A stretch of 64,000 bases of DNA. Source: Semisulcospira habei (lineage: Eukaryota; Mollusca; Gastropoda; Semisulcospiridae). The translations under genes were made by a program, and so were the position numbers. Below, in pieces: positions 53,917 through 63,900 of this stretch. The stretch covers positions 160,945,260 through 161,009,259 of the forward strand of contig BTPG01000003.1 of assembly GCA_036245525.1 (NCBI GenBank), given 5' to 3'. A model generated the notes under the pieces. That model ran no database searches. It was not told the origin of the DNA and worked only from the letters and a program-made list of their open reading frames with translations. Position 1 is the stretch's first letter; each line of letters opens with the position of its first letter.

Positions 53917-54515
53917 AATACATCACTAAAAAACTAGACGGACATACACTTCCGAACCTACGTACACATTCAAACACCCGAGAGCACAGCAGCTAACTGA
54001 GGAAAATGGCATGAATTTACCTGTCACTGGTGAGTCCTCCGGCAGGACGAGACAAACAAGACGAAGACGAACCGGAGGGGTCTTCTGCTGAGTAGCAGCC
54101 GTGGTCACAAGTCTCTCGGGACACCCACACCCAGGAACACTGGCCGTGGTCTTGCAGGGAGGGTAAAACAACCCTCACACAGCTTGTCTAGGGCTCCAAA
54201 CGAGGCCGCACCCTGACCCAGACTCTCACTTCGCTGGCTAACTCCGCTGACTGACTGTAATATCCTTCTGCTACCTTGCAGTTTAACTTTACTTCTGAAC
54301 ACTGTTCGGTTAAAGCTACTTGGCTAAAGCGTGCAACCGCTGTACTCGCTCACTGTTAAGCTTGCTGCACGGGCTTTACGATTACGCTCACACTACATTT
54401 ATTAACTTCCCTAAACTAAGGCTATTTACAGAAGTCGGCGACCTACATTTATTAACAAGAAAACGACTTGGCGAAAAAATGAAACAACATGTCACATCCG
54501 TTACGTGACAATCTC

Positions 54516-55402
54516 TTCCCCACGTGCCCTCCTCTGCAGCTCCCCACCCCACGCACGATGCTCAAGCAACCGCGACAGCCGCCGTACCAGCCGGGTCCTG
54601 AACATCTCCTCCTCCTCGCCTGGAGTTGTGCGGCAAGCCCTCTACCGCAGAGGCTTCCCTAGCGTGGCAGTGGGTGCGATCGCGACGGCTCGCAGACCCT
54701 GAACCAAACGAGTTACGAGGAGAAATGACGAGCGCGGTGTGATGGGTGTGGCGACAACCTTCTCTCCCCACGGGCTTGATGAAACCCCAGCTGGCGGAGT
54801 GCTTCCTCTGACTATTCAACGACCAGGGACTGGCTCTGATCACCTTTCGGGGCTACCTAGCCATGATCGCCGACACCTTCCGGCGCTTGCGCTGGTCCAA
54901 CCCTGGTAGCTGCAAGACCGCGCAGATCTGATGGTCACATCGCTTTCCAACGCCCGGCACTACGTTCGCTCGTGCCAAGATGAGTCTACCATGGGTGCTT
55001 ACGTGGCTTAACTCCGTCCGTTTGAACCTCTGCAGTGGGCGCGATTGACGGATGTAACTCGGAAGACGTGCTCCCTGTCGGCCCTAGCCTCAGCCTCCAG
55101 GGTCAGTGAACTTCACGCGCGGTTGACACACCCAGTGCAGTGCTGGATGGACGGCTCCGTGCAACTGCTACCTGAACCATCATCATGGCCAAGACGCGGT
55201 CTCCTTTGACGTGCCCACAGATGATGACTATTCGCCCTTCACGTGTGACAGACTCCACCCGGGAGACCAGACTATAGAACCCGGTGAGAGCCTTTACGTG
55301 TGTACCGGCGCCGGACCAAGCCTCGGCACAGAGGACATACCCGCCTGTTTCTCCCTTTGTCCCCAGGTAGACGTGACATCTCAGCCCAGACCATCTCTAG
55401 CC
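54516..55402 (+). pseudogene. Tyrosine recombinase remnant of the inner DIRS-like element
   Basis: At about 55014-55200 one frame reads LRPFEPLQWARLTDVTRKT then SLSALASASRVSELHARL. This matches the DIRS recombinase pattern PFEPL ... LT.KT ... ALAS..R.SEL, including the first catalytic Arg. Frames on either side are broken. It lies 3' of the nested LTR element, as expected after RT/RNase H. Confidence 0.6.
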
Positions 55403-56271
55403 TGGTCTATGGCGCCCCTATCCTGCCAACACTCCCTTATATGGACACAACCAAATTTTGGCTAAAATTAGGCTAGCTAGGTAACATTTTCTTATAAGTA
55501 ATACCATCGGTAAGTATTTTTCCCACAAATTTATTTTAAAGAAAAATTCATTTTTCTGTGTGTGTGAAAGAGAGACGGAGAGGGTGACAGGCTTTTGCAC
55601 GATAGCTCACCAGTTAAAGAATCAGTATCATGGAAAGAACACTCACACACTGTCACAACACATTTGAAGAGGAGAGAGCGAAATGAGTTAATTTATTTTA
55701 AGGAACATACAGATGATGCAGTTTTTCTTAAATAAATCTGAGGACCCTCTATAATGCTCAGAGTGGGGGTCTGTGTACCCTCTAAAATTTATACCTGGGG
55801 GTCTACAGACCCTTCAACCTGTTGTGAAAACAGAAGCCCTGCTCTATTTACAAAAAAAAAAAAAAAAATAAAAAATAAATAAATAAAATCCCACCACAGT
55901 TCACATGGGGACTTTGTCAGTTATTTCTCCACTTGATACTATCAAAAGCTTGAAGTCAGGACATAAACATTAACTTGGTTATGATTGTCTGTTTAAATAT
56001 TTGTTCTCAATGCCTCTCGGCAGAAAACACTAACATTGGGCGTCAAACACTTGTGGTACATTATATTGTTGCATTGGGCTATTTTCAGTACTAGTAAAAT
56101 TTTCAGTTTGGCTGGTAACATTTTCAGTTTGGCTAGTAAAACTTTGAAGTCACTAGCCAAAGGCTGGTGGGCAAAATTTTAGACTTTTAGGGCTGGTCGT
56201 GTGCTAGGTGACGTGGCCTCCGGGCCACGTGCGATTCTCTTATATTTTTCCATTCCATGTTGCAGTGCTCA

Positions 56272-56825
56272 CCTCGCGCTGGGACCAGCCTCGCGCTGGG
56301 ACCATATGGCGTTGAGGCGCGTCCCCTGGGTGGTGGATAGGGGGTCCCTCGTGAGAGGGGTGCACCGAATGAAATAAGGTGCCGTGAACCAACATGGTCT
56401 AAGGGAAGGTGACCCCGACAGAAAACCCCTGGTCCTCCTAGTAAGGGGGTTGGGCGTGGGGGTAGCTTCCCACCCTGCAAAAAAGGAAATAGCTACAAAA
56501 AAGCTGACGAAAAGACTAACAGTAATTCCTTTCCTGGAGGAGGAAGGTTCTTCTACCAGAAGACTTATGACGTCCTGTGGTGAAAGCCGGAAGTCTTCGG
56601 AAGCCACAGGACCGAGCCGCCTCTCTCTATCCAGGGATACAACCAACCCCCAGGGAAAGAGGAAAAGAGGTAGGCCGAGAAACTCCTGGCGTCGAGACCT
56701 CCAAGCAGACATCAAGAGACTGGGAACCACCTGGAGTAGAATCGAAGGAGAAGCACAGGACAGGAGTTGCTGGAGGTCTCTCGTCGACGGCCTAAACCCG
56801 GGTAGGGGTGACAGGCGTAAGTAAG
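56272..56825 (+). mobile_element. Internally deleted derivative of the full-length LINE
   Basis: The 5' UTR and first about 26 codons (MTSCGESRKSSEATGPSRLS) match the LINE at 48293-51596. They are then joined directly to its last about 59 codons (NPQGKRKRGRPRNSWRRDLQ), removing endonuclease and RT. The 3' end GCGTAAGTAAGT matches. A 12-bp TSD TTGCAGTGCTCA (56260-56271, 56826-56837) proves insertion in this form. Confidence 0.88.
56567..56824 (+). CDS. Short fused ORF of the LINE derivative
   Basis: The junction keeps frame, giving 85 codons from the conserved ATG. The frame is open further upstream to about 56384. The product is very basic at its C-terminus; an RNA-binding role is speculative. 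Confidence 0.5.
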   Translation: MTSCGESRKSSEATGPSRLSLSRDTTNPQGKRKRGRPRNSWRRDLQADIKRLGTTWSRIEGEAQDRSCWRSLVDGLNPGRGDRRK

Positions 56826-56837
56826 TTGCAGTGCTCA

Positions 56838-57760
56838 GCTTAAAACTTGCACCGTCTGTGGGGACTTCCAGTGGCACAGCGATATGCACATTTGCTGCCT
56901 CCCCTGTTCGGGCTTTGCATCTGATCACACTTGCGTGACCTGCGCCACCTGGGAGGAGGACCGTTGGTCAGAACTTTGGCATTTCTATCGACGCAAGCGC
57001 CCCATGCCTTCCACCGAGGCGCCAGTCTACCCGGCCCCTCCCAACTCGGACACAGTCGGCGTGTCTATGCGGCATTCCTGGACCCAGGTCGCCTACTCGC
57101 CACACACTCCCGCTCCATGGAGACGGGACTCTTCTTGCGATTTTCAGGCGGGTGGTAGCCAAGCCGCCTTTTCCCGGGTTCCTCGGGGATTAGACAAGAT
57201 GGCTAGCCTGATCCGTAACACCCTGTCCTGCTCGGGTTGTTGGACCTCGCGACCCAGGCGATTGTCAGAGCTCTCGAGGACGATTGGGACCCGCAGTTTA
57301 CTGCTCTGCTACGTGAGGTGCATTTTCTGCCGGTTGTGGCGAACCGGACGTCTTACCACGCCTCTACCAACACAATGGCTGCCGCAATCAACTGTGATTT
57401 GATCAGGCGGGATGCGATAGATGCTTGTTCGGGGTTGCCTTCGTCGGTCGTCTCAGCTCCGCCAGGCTCCCATGGGCGGTCCCTTGCTGTTTGGCTCCAC
57501 CTGGCAGTCAGTTAAGGAGACCCACAAGGACATCTGGCCTACATCTCGACCGACCTTCTCTCGCTTTCGTGCGGCCCGCAAGGCTGTGGGTCACGCCCTG
57601 CGGTCCTTCAGACCCGCCTCTCGCCCAGCTTCCAAGGTGCCCCTTGGCCCCGCCCGTCCCCCGCATTTTGGCCACTCCCACGCCCTCCCGGCCTCCGCCT
57701 GGCCTGGTAGGGGACGCCGGCCCGAGGGGTGGGGGGGGGGGGGAGGGCTCGATGACTCCC
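56838..57760 (+). pseudogene. Decayed gag of the outer DIRS-like element
   Basis: Pieces in different frames: CCLPCSGFASDHTC ... WSELWHFYRRKRPMP (56890-57010), then ATQAIVRALEDDWDPQFTAL ... NTMAAAINCDLIRRD (57243-57420), then GGPLLFGSTWQSVKE (57472-57515). They align with the other gag copies in the window. At least two frameshifts. Confidence 0.6.
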
Positions 57761-58786
57761 CTCCAGGACTGGCCCCTCCGACATCTCTCGGGTCCCCGGT
57801 CGTTGGGCGGCTCTCCCAGCACAGCGACACTTGGCGGTTGCTGTTGCCTGACGATCCTTGGATCCTCTCTACCGTCTCGGCAGGTCTCCAACTCACTTTT
57901 CAACGTCCTCCGCCTTTTCGGCGCTCCCTGCTTTGGACTCTGGGTGCTGAGCGATCCGGTCAAAGCGGAGGTGTTGCAGGGAGAGGTGGACGCGTTGCTT
58001 CAGAACTCCGCCACGGAGGTCGTACTGCGACACGACTCTCCGGCCTTCTACAGTCGTCTCTTCGTTGTACCGAAGTCGGACGGAAGTTGGCGCCCGGTGA
58101 TCGATCTCTCTGCTTTAAACAAGTTCATTGCTGCCCCTTCCTTCCGTATGGAAACAGCCAGAGCCCTATGTGCTACGGTCCAGCCCATGGATTTCGCAGT
58201 CAGTCTAGATCTGGCCGATGCATACCTTCATGTGCCCATGCACCCTTCGGCTCGCCATTACCTATGCTTCGCCTTCCGCGGGGTGGTTTATCAGTTCCGA
58301 GCCATGCCCTGCGGTCTCAACCTCAGTCCCTGGGTCTTCACCAGGATCATGGACGCGGTGGTCGCACGCGCTCGGCGGTCGTCTCTCAGTCCAACCTCCA
58401 ACTACCTTGACGACTTGATCCTCCGGAATCCGGACGAGACCTGCTTGTCCGCCGACAGGGACGCGCTGCTCTCCTTCCTTCAACAGCTCGGCTTCCTGGT
58501 CAACTTTGGAAAGTCGGACCTCTCGCCGTCCCGCAGATTTATCCACCTTGGTATGGATTTTTGGACCGACTTGAACTTGGTGCGCCTCCCCCAGACTTGG
58601 ATCGAGAAGTTAGTGGCTTTGGCCCTGCAAGTGTATCAAGCCACGGAGGCTCCAGCGAGGATGTGGTTGCAGTTGTTCAACTACATCTCCTCCTTCTCTG
58701 GCGTCTGTCTTCGGGGGATTTGGAAGCCTGCGTACCTGTGTCTCTGGTTTGGCCACATCTCCGGTGGACAGACCCCTCTTGGTTAG
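57425..58786 (+). CDS. DIRS-like reverse transcriptase
   Basis: The frame is 453 codons; RT homology starts near residue 140. Motifs: LFVVPKSDGSWRPVIDLSAL (about 215-235), FAVSLDLADAYLHVP (about 256-270), FRAMPCGLNLSPWVFTRIMD, and the active site NYLDDLIL (about 326-333). PVIDLSALN and the YLDD context are characteristic of DIRS/Ngaro RTs rather than gypsy. The frame stops before RNase H, which follows in another frame. Of the DIRS-like copies here it is the only one with an intact RT core. Confidence 0.85.
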   Translation: MFGVAFVGRLSSARLPWAVPCCLAPPGSQLRRPTRTSGLHLDRPSLAFVRPARLWVTPCGPSDPPLAQLPRCPLAPPVPRILATPTPSRPPPGLVGDAGPRGGGGGEGSMTPLQDWPLRHLSGPRSLGGSPSTATLGGCCCLTILGSSLPSRQVSNSLFNVLRLFGAPCFGLWVLSDPVKAEVLQGEVDALLQNSATEVVLRHDSPAFYSRLFVVPKSDGSWRPVIDLSALNKFIAAPSFRMETARALCATVQPMDFAVSLDLADAYLHVPMHPSARHYLCFAFRGVVYQFRAMPCGLNLSPWVFTRIMDAVVARARRSSLSPTSNYLDDLILRNPDETCLSADRDALLSFLQQLGFLVNFGKSDLSPSRRFIHLGMDFWTDLNLVRLPQTWIEKLVALALQVYQATEAPARMWLQLFNYISSFSGVCLRGIWKPAYLCLWFGHISGGQTPLG

Positions 58787-59195
58787 CGTCTGGAGTTCCC
58801 CTAGCCTCCCCGCTACCCTACCTGTCGATCTGCACGGATGCAAGTCTCTCCGGTTGGGGGCCGCACCTGGTCCCAGACTTCAGCGAGACAGCGGGCCTTT
58901 GGCCGCCGGATCTAGTGGGCAAGCACATCAACTGGTTGGAGTTGAAGGCGGTTTGGCTCGCCCTCATCGCCTGGGAGGCGCACATGACACACCAGGATGT
59001 CTTGGTCCTCTCCGAAAACTCGACGGTTGTGGTGTATATTCAAAAACAGGGTGGGATGCGTTATCCTTCGCTGTGCATCCTCCTTAGTGGGCAGTGGGCA
59101 GATGTTCACATCTGCACGGGACATAGACAACCCCGCCCTCCACGAGTCCCCTGCTGCCTTGCAGGCCTGGCCGCTTGGCTACGGAAAGGCTAAGG
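58787..59195 (+). pseudogene. RNase H of the DIRS-like element
   Basis: The frame of 58561-59193 reads PLPYLSICTDASLSGWGPHL, INWLELKAVWLALIAWEAH and SENSTVVVYIQKQGG. These are the RNase H blocks that follow RT in DIRS elements. The usual SDN is SEN here. The frame differs from RT and then ends, and no recombinase follows. Confidence 0.75.
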
Positions 59196-59262
59196 GAGGA
59201 AACCCCTGACATCAAAGCCCCCGTGTCTCCGGGGAAGGCTTTTGAGCCAGAGACTAGGACAA

Positions 59263-60497
59263 CAGACTTGCCTACCATACGGTAGTTGGCCGTATTCATA
59301 CGGATTTTAGCCTGAGAATACGATCATCTGGTCAGGTCGTTAAAAATACGGTCACAACGTTTTTGGGTTTTTTTTTTTTTATTAAAAGACGCTCAGTTTG
59401 TTGTTACTTCCCTTGGATAAAGACATTTTATTGTGGTGTCTTCATGGGCATACATTCCATGCCTCCACTTGGAGCTAAATTTCCATGCACCCTAAGAGAG
59501 AACCTACTAAAAAGGGGGAAGGGGTTGCAGTCGATATTGTAGTAATAAATGAAAAGAAAAAGGAGACTGCCAGTGCTAATATTTTAGGAAGATTACAAAG
59601 TAAAGTAGTTAAAAGGGCTGTCAGGGGAGAGAATTGTGCATGATCGACCAGTGATCATGGGTCTATTTTGATTTTGGTCAAAGCACACAAAATAGGAAGG
59701 GGGGGGGGGGGGGTGCGCTATGAAAGTGACTGCTTCCCTTGGATAGTTCAGCTTTCGATGCCATTTGATTTACACCAGTGAGAAAGAATAGAATCCGATA
59801 GTTATTCATAGTAGCCAAAAATGAAACGAAGCCGTGATGCTGATCATTCTTCTGACGAACTGCCAAGCAAGTTGCTCGAAAGCACAGATTTTTGAAAGCA
59901 TACAATAAAAAGTGGCCTTGTTTGACTGTATCGTCAAAAGATCAGGATTTTACGCGATGCATATTGTGCCAAACAGATTTCACAGTGGCACATGGTGGTC
60001 TACATGATTTTGAGAGACATGTTTCCTCCAAAGCCCATGCCAAGATTGAAAATGCTGCCAAAGGTTCAGCATCGATGCAGGTCAGACAGCACAAGGTTGG
60101 TTTAAGCAGCATTCTATTCACCATGAATCGACTGTTTGTAAAAAAAACCAAACGATCTTCAGTAAAGTGACCAAGTCGGCAAGTGTCATTCTAATTATAT
60201 TAACAAAAAAACAACAAACAAAAAAAAGGTGAAAATCAAAGAAAAGAGGAAAGAAAAAAAAAACCCACAAAGTAGGCCTACATATGAACGCAATTGAATT
60301 AAATGAACATGAAAATGATTTTTTTTTTCTCATTTATGGCTGGCATGTTGTAAAAATACATCGCCTTTTATAGCAAAATGCATAGTAGCAGTAGTAGTAT
60401 CTTTACCGGTTTACAAATAAATATGGTCAAAACTGCCATAATCTGTTTTTTTACTGCCTAGAGTACTGACAACAGTTTTTTCAGGTAGGCAAGTCTG
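59263..60497 (+). mobile_element. CAG...CTG DNA element with 14-bp TIRs and 6-bp TSD
   Basis: TIRs CAGACTTGCCTACC and GGTAGGCAAGTCTG are perfect. Flanks are GGACAA on both sides (59257-59262, 60498-60503). It carries a transposase-type zinc-finger fragment but no catalytic domain. Confidence 0.88.
59822..60170 (+). pseudogene. Zinc-finger N-terminus of a hAT-type transposase
   Basis: After MKRSRDADHSSDEL (59821 on), a one-base shift leads into RKHRFLKAYNKKWPCL, then CILCQTDFTVAHGGLHDF and ERHVSSKAHAKIENAAK. This C2H2/BED-like pattern (C..C, HGG, H....H) is found at the N-terminus of hAT-like transposases. The protein stops after about 90 residues, and no catalytic or dimerisation region follows. 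Confidence 0.6.
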
Positions 60498-60999
60498 GGA
60501 CAAGGACAGTCTGATATAAAACCTACGACCCGAGGACCTCGATGCCATCGTCCCAGCTTGCTAGGCCATGGCAGACGAACCAAGGGTTTAAAGGGTGGGG
60601 CCAGTACTGTGCACACTGCACTCCACCAAAAGCTCCACCGCGCAGGCTTTAGGAAACGTCCACGGACCATGACACTGACCATTCCAAGTCCTGTAGCGAC
60701 GGGCGAGGGGCGAAACGGCAGGTGAAAGATGTCACGAAGCCGCAGTCTCAAACCTGCATGCAGGCGGTTCAGGATATTGGTCGCCTGATGTTGACCTGGG
60801 GATGACAACATCACTCGGCACACCCTGAACGACCAAGCAGCCTTCTCTAGGGACAGCACTGCTTGCTCCACACGGAGAGGGGCCTAGAAAAGGTGGCCTA
60901 ACCAAAGCTCGTCCCCTCACAACCCTAGTTGGCTAGCCGCGGTCAACGGGCATCTTCTCCTGCGGTCAAAAAACAAGAAAGAATAACGGATCCACTCTC

Positions 61000-63900
61000 A
61001 TGACGACCACGACCGGACTCAACGTAGCATGCTGGAACATCCGAACCATGCTTGACAAAGCAGACAGCGGACGCCCTGAACGTCGCTCCGCCCTCATTGC
61101 CCATGAATTGCGGAGGTTAAACATCGACATCGCCGCACTCAGTGAAGTACGCCTTCCGGACGAAGGCAGCCTCCAAGAACTTGGCGCTGGGTACACCCTC
61201 TACTGGTCAGGCAGGCCTGAATCAGAAAGACGGCTCTCAGGCGTGGGTTTCATGGTCAAGACCTCCATTGCGACTAAGCTGGAAAACCTACCAACGGGTC
61301 ACTCAGACCGCATCATGTCTATGCGCCTCCCACTGAGACACCAGCAACACGTCACCCTTCTCAGTGTGTACTCCCCAACCCTCCTGGCAGAGCCTGCTGA
61401 AAAGGACAAGTTTTACACTGACCTGCGCAGCCTCATACAGAGCACCCCTGCAGACGACAAAGTCATCATCCTTGGCGACTTCAACGCCAGAGTGGACCAG
61501 GACTCTGAAGCCTGGAAAGGAGTCCTCGGCAAGCATGGCGTCGGGAACTGCAATGACAATGGCCGCCTACTGTTGGAGTTCTGTGCAGAGTGTCACAATT
61601 TATTTTAATCATTATGCAGTATTTTCTTTCGTGGAGAACTTTCGTTCTTTGTTGTGTGTTGCGGTCATGGCATGTACTTTTTAGTGACGTCAAGAACATA
61701 TGTCGTAAGATGTGTGTTTGGAACATGTGACGTAGGATGTTGGTTTGAAGAGTTACGTCACTGTGAATCGTTTGGAAGACAGTCAGACATGAGAGATTTT
61801 TGCTCTCGAGTTAAGTTAGTTTTTGTGAGGAATTGAGGCCGTGTGGTGTACCTCGTGTTATCTATCGAAGGATAGAATGTTAGTGAAGCGAAATGCTCAA
61901 TGTTAGTTGTGTAAACACAGTAAGTAGTTGTGTATAACTACGCATGTAACCGGCTAATTATAACGGTGAATTTGTCAACGGCCATCAGTCGTGGGCGCTG
62001 GGACAAGCACGAGATAGTCGAAGACTGAGTAAACTTTTCACGCATCTTTGGGTATGTGTTTGTTTATTATATAGCTGATTCGCGTTTATTAAGTAGTAGA
62101 TTCGGAAAGTGTATTAGTTGTTCGGCTCTAGATCGGGGATTGTATGACATCCGGCGCGCGTTGGCGAGTTTGCGGTGTCGTCTGGCGATCGGCGCGCGGG
62201 GATGAATGGAATGATCGAAACGTTTTGTAGAGCCTGTTGATTTTGAAATGAATGATTCGGATTGTGGTGAGAGGTTATGTGTTGTGCGGAAATATGTCGT
62301 ATTCGTGTGTGTGCATGATATTTTGGATTGACAGTTATTTAATATTTATTCGATGTCGGAAACGATCGGGAATCGGCGACAACGTCCGGAAGCCGTTAGC
62401 GGTCGTCATCGCTACAGTGTCGTCATTCCGGCGGAAGTAACTTTTTAGCAATGGCGGATTTCTTATGGAGAGATACGTTTTGTATGTGTTATAGATGCTT
62501 CCCCCCCTTATCACCAGCTGAGAAGTTGGACTTGTGTATGCTTCATGTGAAAATGTAATCAATCAATGTGGTGTACGAGATAGCAAGTTGATCCTGGCGG
62601 TGTGCGTGTGGAGCTTCGACGTGCCATCGCGAGAGACAGTGCGATTATTCGACCAGTGGTGTGACTGAATCAACGAGAAGCGACGCTACATTCATCTTTA
62701 TTCCAACAAGCAGCGACGCTACATTCATCTCTATTCACGGTCGGAGTAATCAAACTGTTTGATCGTTCGAGGATCTAAGCATTAATTAGTGTCAGTTATT
62801 TTCGACAGACATTGAGATGTGACATCGTAGTGGAACAATAAGTGTAGGATGTGTGGTTAGTGCTGTGAACATTGTGCGAATGGTTAAGGGTGTGCGTGTA
62901 TTACAGGTGCATGTGTGAATTGAGCGAATATTGTGTAGGTTTGTATACGTCCTGTCTGTTGTTTGTCGTGCGAATGAGAAGATCAAATCATTAAAATCGA
63001 ACTAAATATCCAAAAATTCCGTGTGGCATTTATTCTTCCTCCCTGGTGTGACACAGAGCAGCAACTGGTCATCACCAACACTACTTTTCAGCAAAAGGAC
63101 AGTCGAAAGACCACCTGGATGCATCCTCGCTCCAAACACTGGCACCTTATTGACTATGTCCTAGTGCGTCAGAGGGACCGCAGTGATGTCCTCCTCACCA
63201 GAGTGATGCCCAGCGCAGAGTGCCACACTGACCACCGCCTTGTCCGCTGCAAACTCAGGCTCCACGTCAAGCCAAAACCCAAGAAATGGAGGCCCCCCAA
63301 GAAAAAGCTTGATGTTGCCAGCCTTCAGCGTGACGACGTGAAAGCTGCCTTTCAGACAGATTTACAGCGCAGGCTCAAAGACACAGCGGACCCAGCAGAC
63401 TCCTCCCCTGAAACACTCTGGGAACAACTGAAAACTGCTATTGCAAAATCCTCTGCAGAAGTCTTGGGTTTCGCTAGAAAGAAGAACAAAGACTGGTTTG
63501 ACAAAAACGATGTTGAGATCCAGGAACACCTAGCAAAACAAAGAGCCGCCCATCAGGCCCACCTAGCCCAGCCTTCCTGCCCTGTGAAGAAGTCTGCCTT
63601 CCGCCTCGACTGCAGCAGTCTCCAGCGCAAGCTCAGAGATCTCCAGAATGAGTGGTGGACCAGACTTGCACAGAGGACCCAGCTTTGCGCTGACAATGGT
63701 GACTACAGGGGCTTCTACGAAGCACTGAAAGCAGTGTATGGCCCCAGGCACCTGGTACAAAGTCCCCTGCGAAGCGCGAATGGCCAGGCACTCCTCACAG
63801 ATAATACCTCCATCTTGAACCGCTGGTCGGAGTACTTTCAGAGACTCTTCAGCGCTGAGCGCACTGTTAAAGAAGCAGTCGTCCTACAAATCCCACAACT

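Larger units (their letters stand above)
41663..54510 (-). mobile_element. Gmr1-like Ty3/gypsy LTR retrotransposon
   Basis: Two LTRs in the same orientation (TGTCAC ... GTGACA) enclose gag-protease and pol on the minus strand. A 5-bp TSD ATCTC flanks it (41658-41662, 54511-54515). PBS and PPT are present. The integrase C-terminal region precedes RT, the copia-like order known for Gmr1-like members of Ty3/gypsy, but the integrase core is deleted. Later insertions: a DNA element with a LINE between PBS and 5' LTR, and a LINE fragment in the 5' LTR. Confidence 0.85.
51830..54510 (-). repeat. 5' LTR, interrupted
   Basis: It matches the 3' LTR but carries a 929-bp insertion (52988-53916) and longer copies of the internal tandem repeat (52048-52172). 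It begins TGTCACGAC in plus-strand view. Confidence 0.88.
36818..55550 (+). mobile_element. Inner DIRS-like element, split by an LTR retrotransposon
   Basis: Inverted terminal repeats lie at 36831-36947 and 55403-55513 (share AACACTCCCTTAT, CCAAATTTTGGCTAAAAT and GGCGCC). The leader donor is at 37422 and the acceptor TGTTGCAG at 37562. Then decayed gag (PSCGGFYCRECPTPIRERPP near 37670-37740; LCPTWQTVKEANEDWW near 40062), RT remnants (about 40920-41150) and a recombinase remnant after the LTR element. The host copy resumes on both sides. Confidence 0.65.
35793..55841 (+). mobile_element. Second copy of the long CAGGG element
   Basis: It matches the 15568-24894 element: CCGTTTTAGTGC onwards, AGAGTTCATGGCTGCGTG, a CA microsatellite, GTTTAGACAAG, and after a DIRS insertion TTTTGCACGATAGCTCA to ACAGAAGCCCTG. 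The right end is intact. The left terminal CAGGG is diverged or lost, and I cannot confirm a TSD. Confidence 0.6.
35607..56195. mobile_element. CAGCCCT...AGGGCTG element containing further insertions
   Basis: The left end CAGCCCTGAAAATGGCGAG and right end CTTTTAGGGCTG are flanked by GTCGT (35602-35606, 56196-56200); a 6-bp match GGTCGT exists if one G is shared. Own sequence is about 35607-35792 and 55842-56195, with GGCGAGTAA/ACTCGCC and GGCTAGTAA/CACTAGCC palindromic motifs. No transposase. Confidence 0.55.
35190..59195 (+). mobile_element. Outer DIRS-like element, split by a 20.6-kb nested insertion
   Basis: The left part (35190-35606) has a DIRS left end (TTCAAAAAACGTTACCGATG), a terminal repeat and a leader with donor CCAG|GTAAGG at 35495. 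The right part resumes at 56196 after the inserted element, with GTCGT on both sides. It reaches the leader acceptor CATGTTGCAG (56265), decayed gag, an RT and an RNase H. No recombinase or right terminal repeat is visible, so it is 3'-truncated around 59195-59260. Confidence 0.6.

Noticed and set aside
60458..60871. 137-codon minus-strand frame
   Set aside because: It lies in the presumed LINE 5' UTR and shows no domain.
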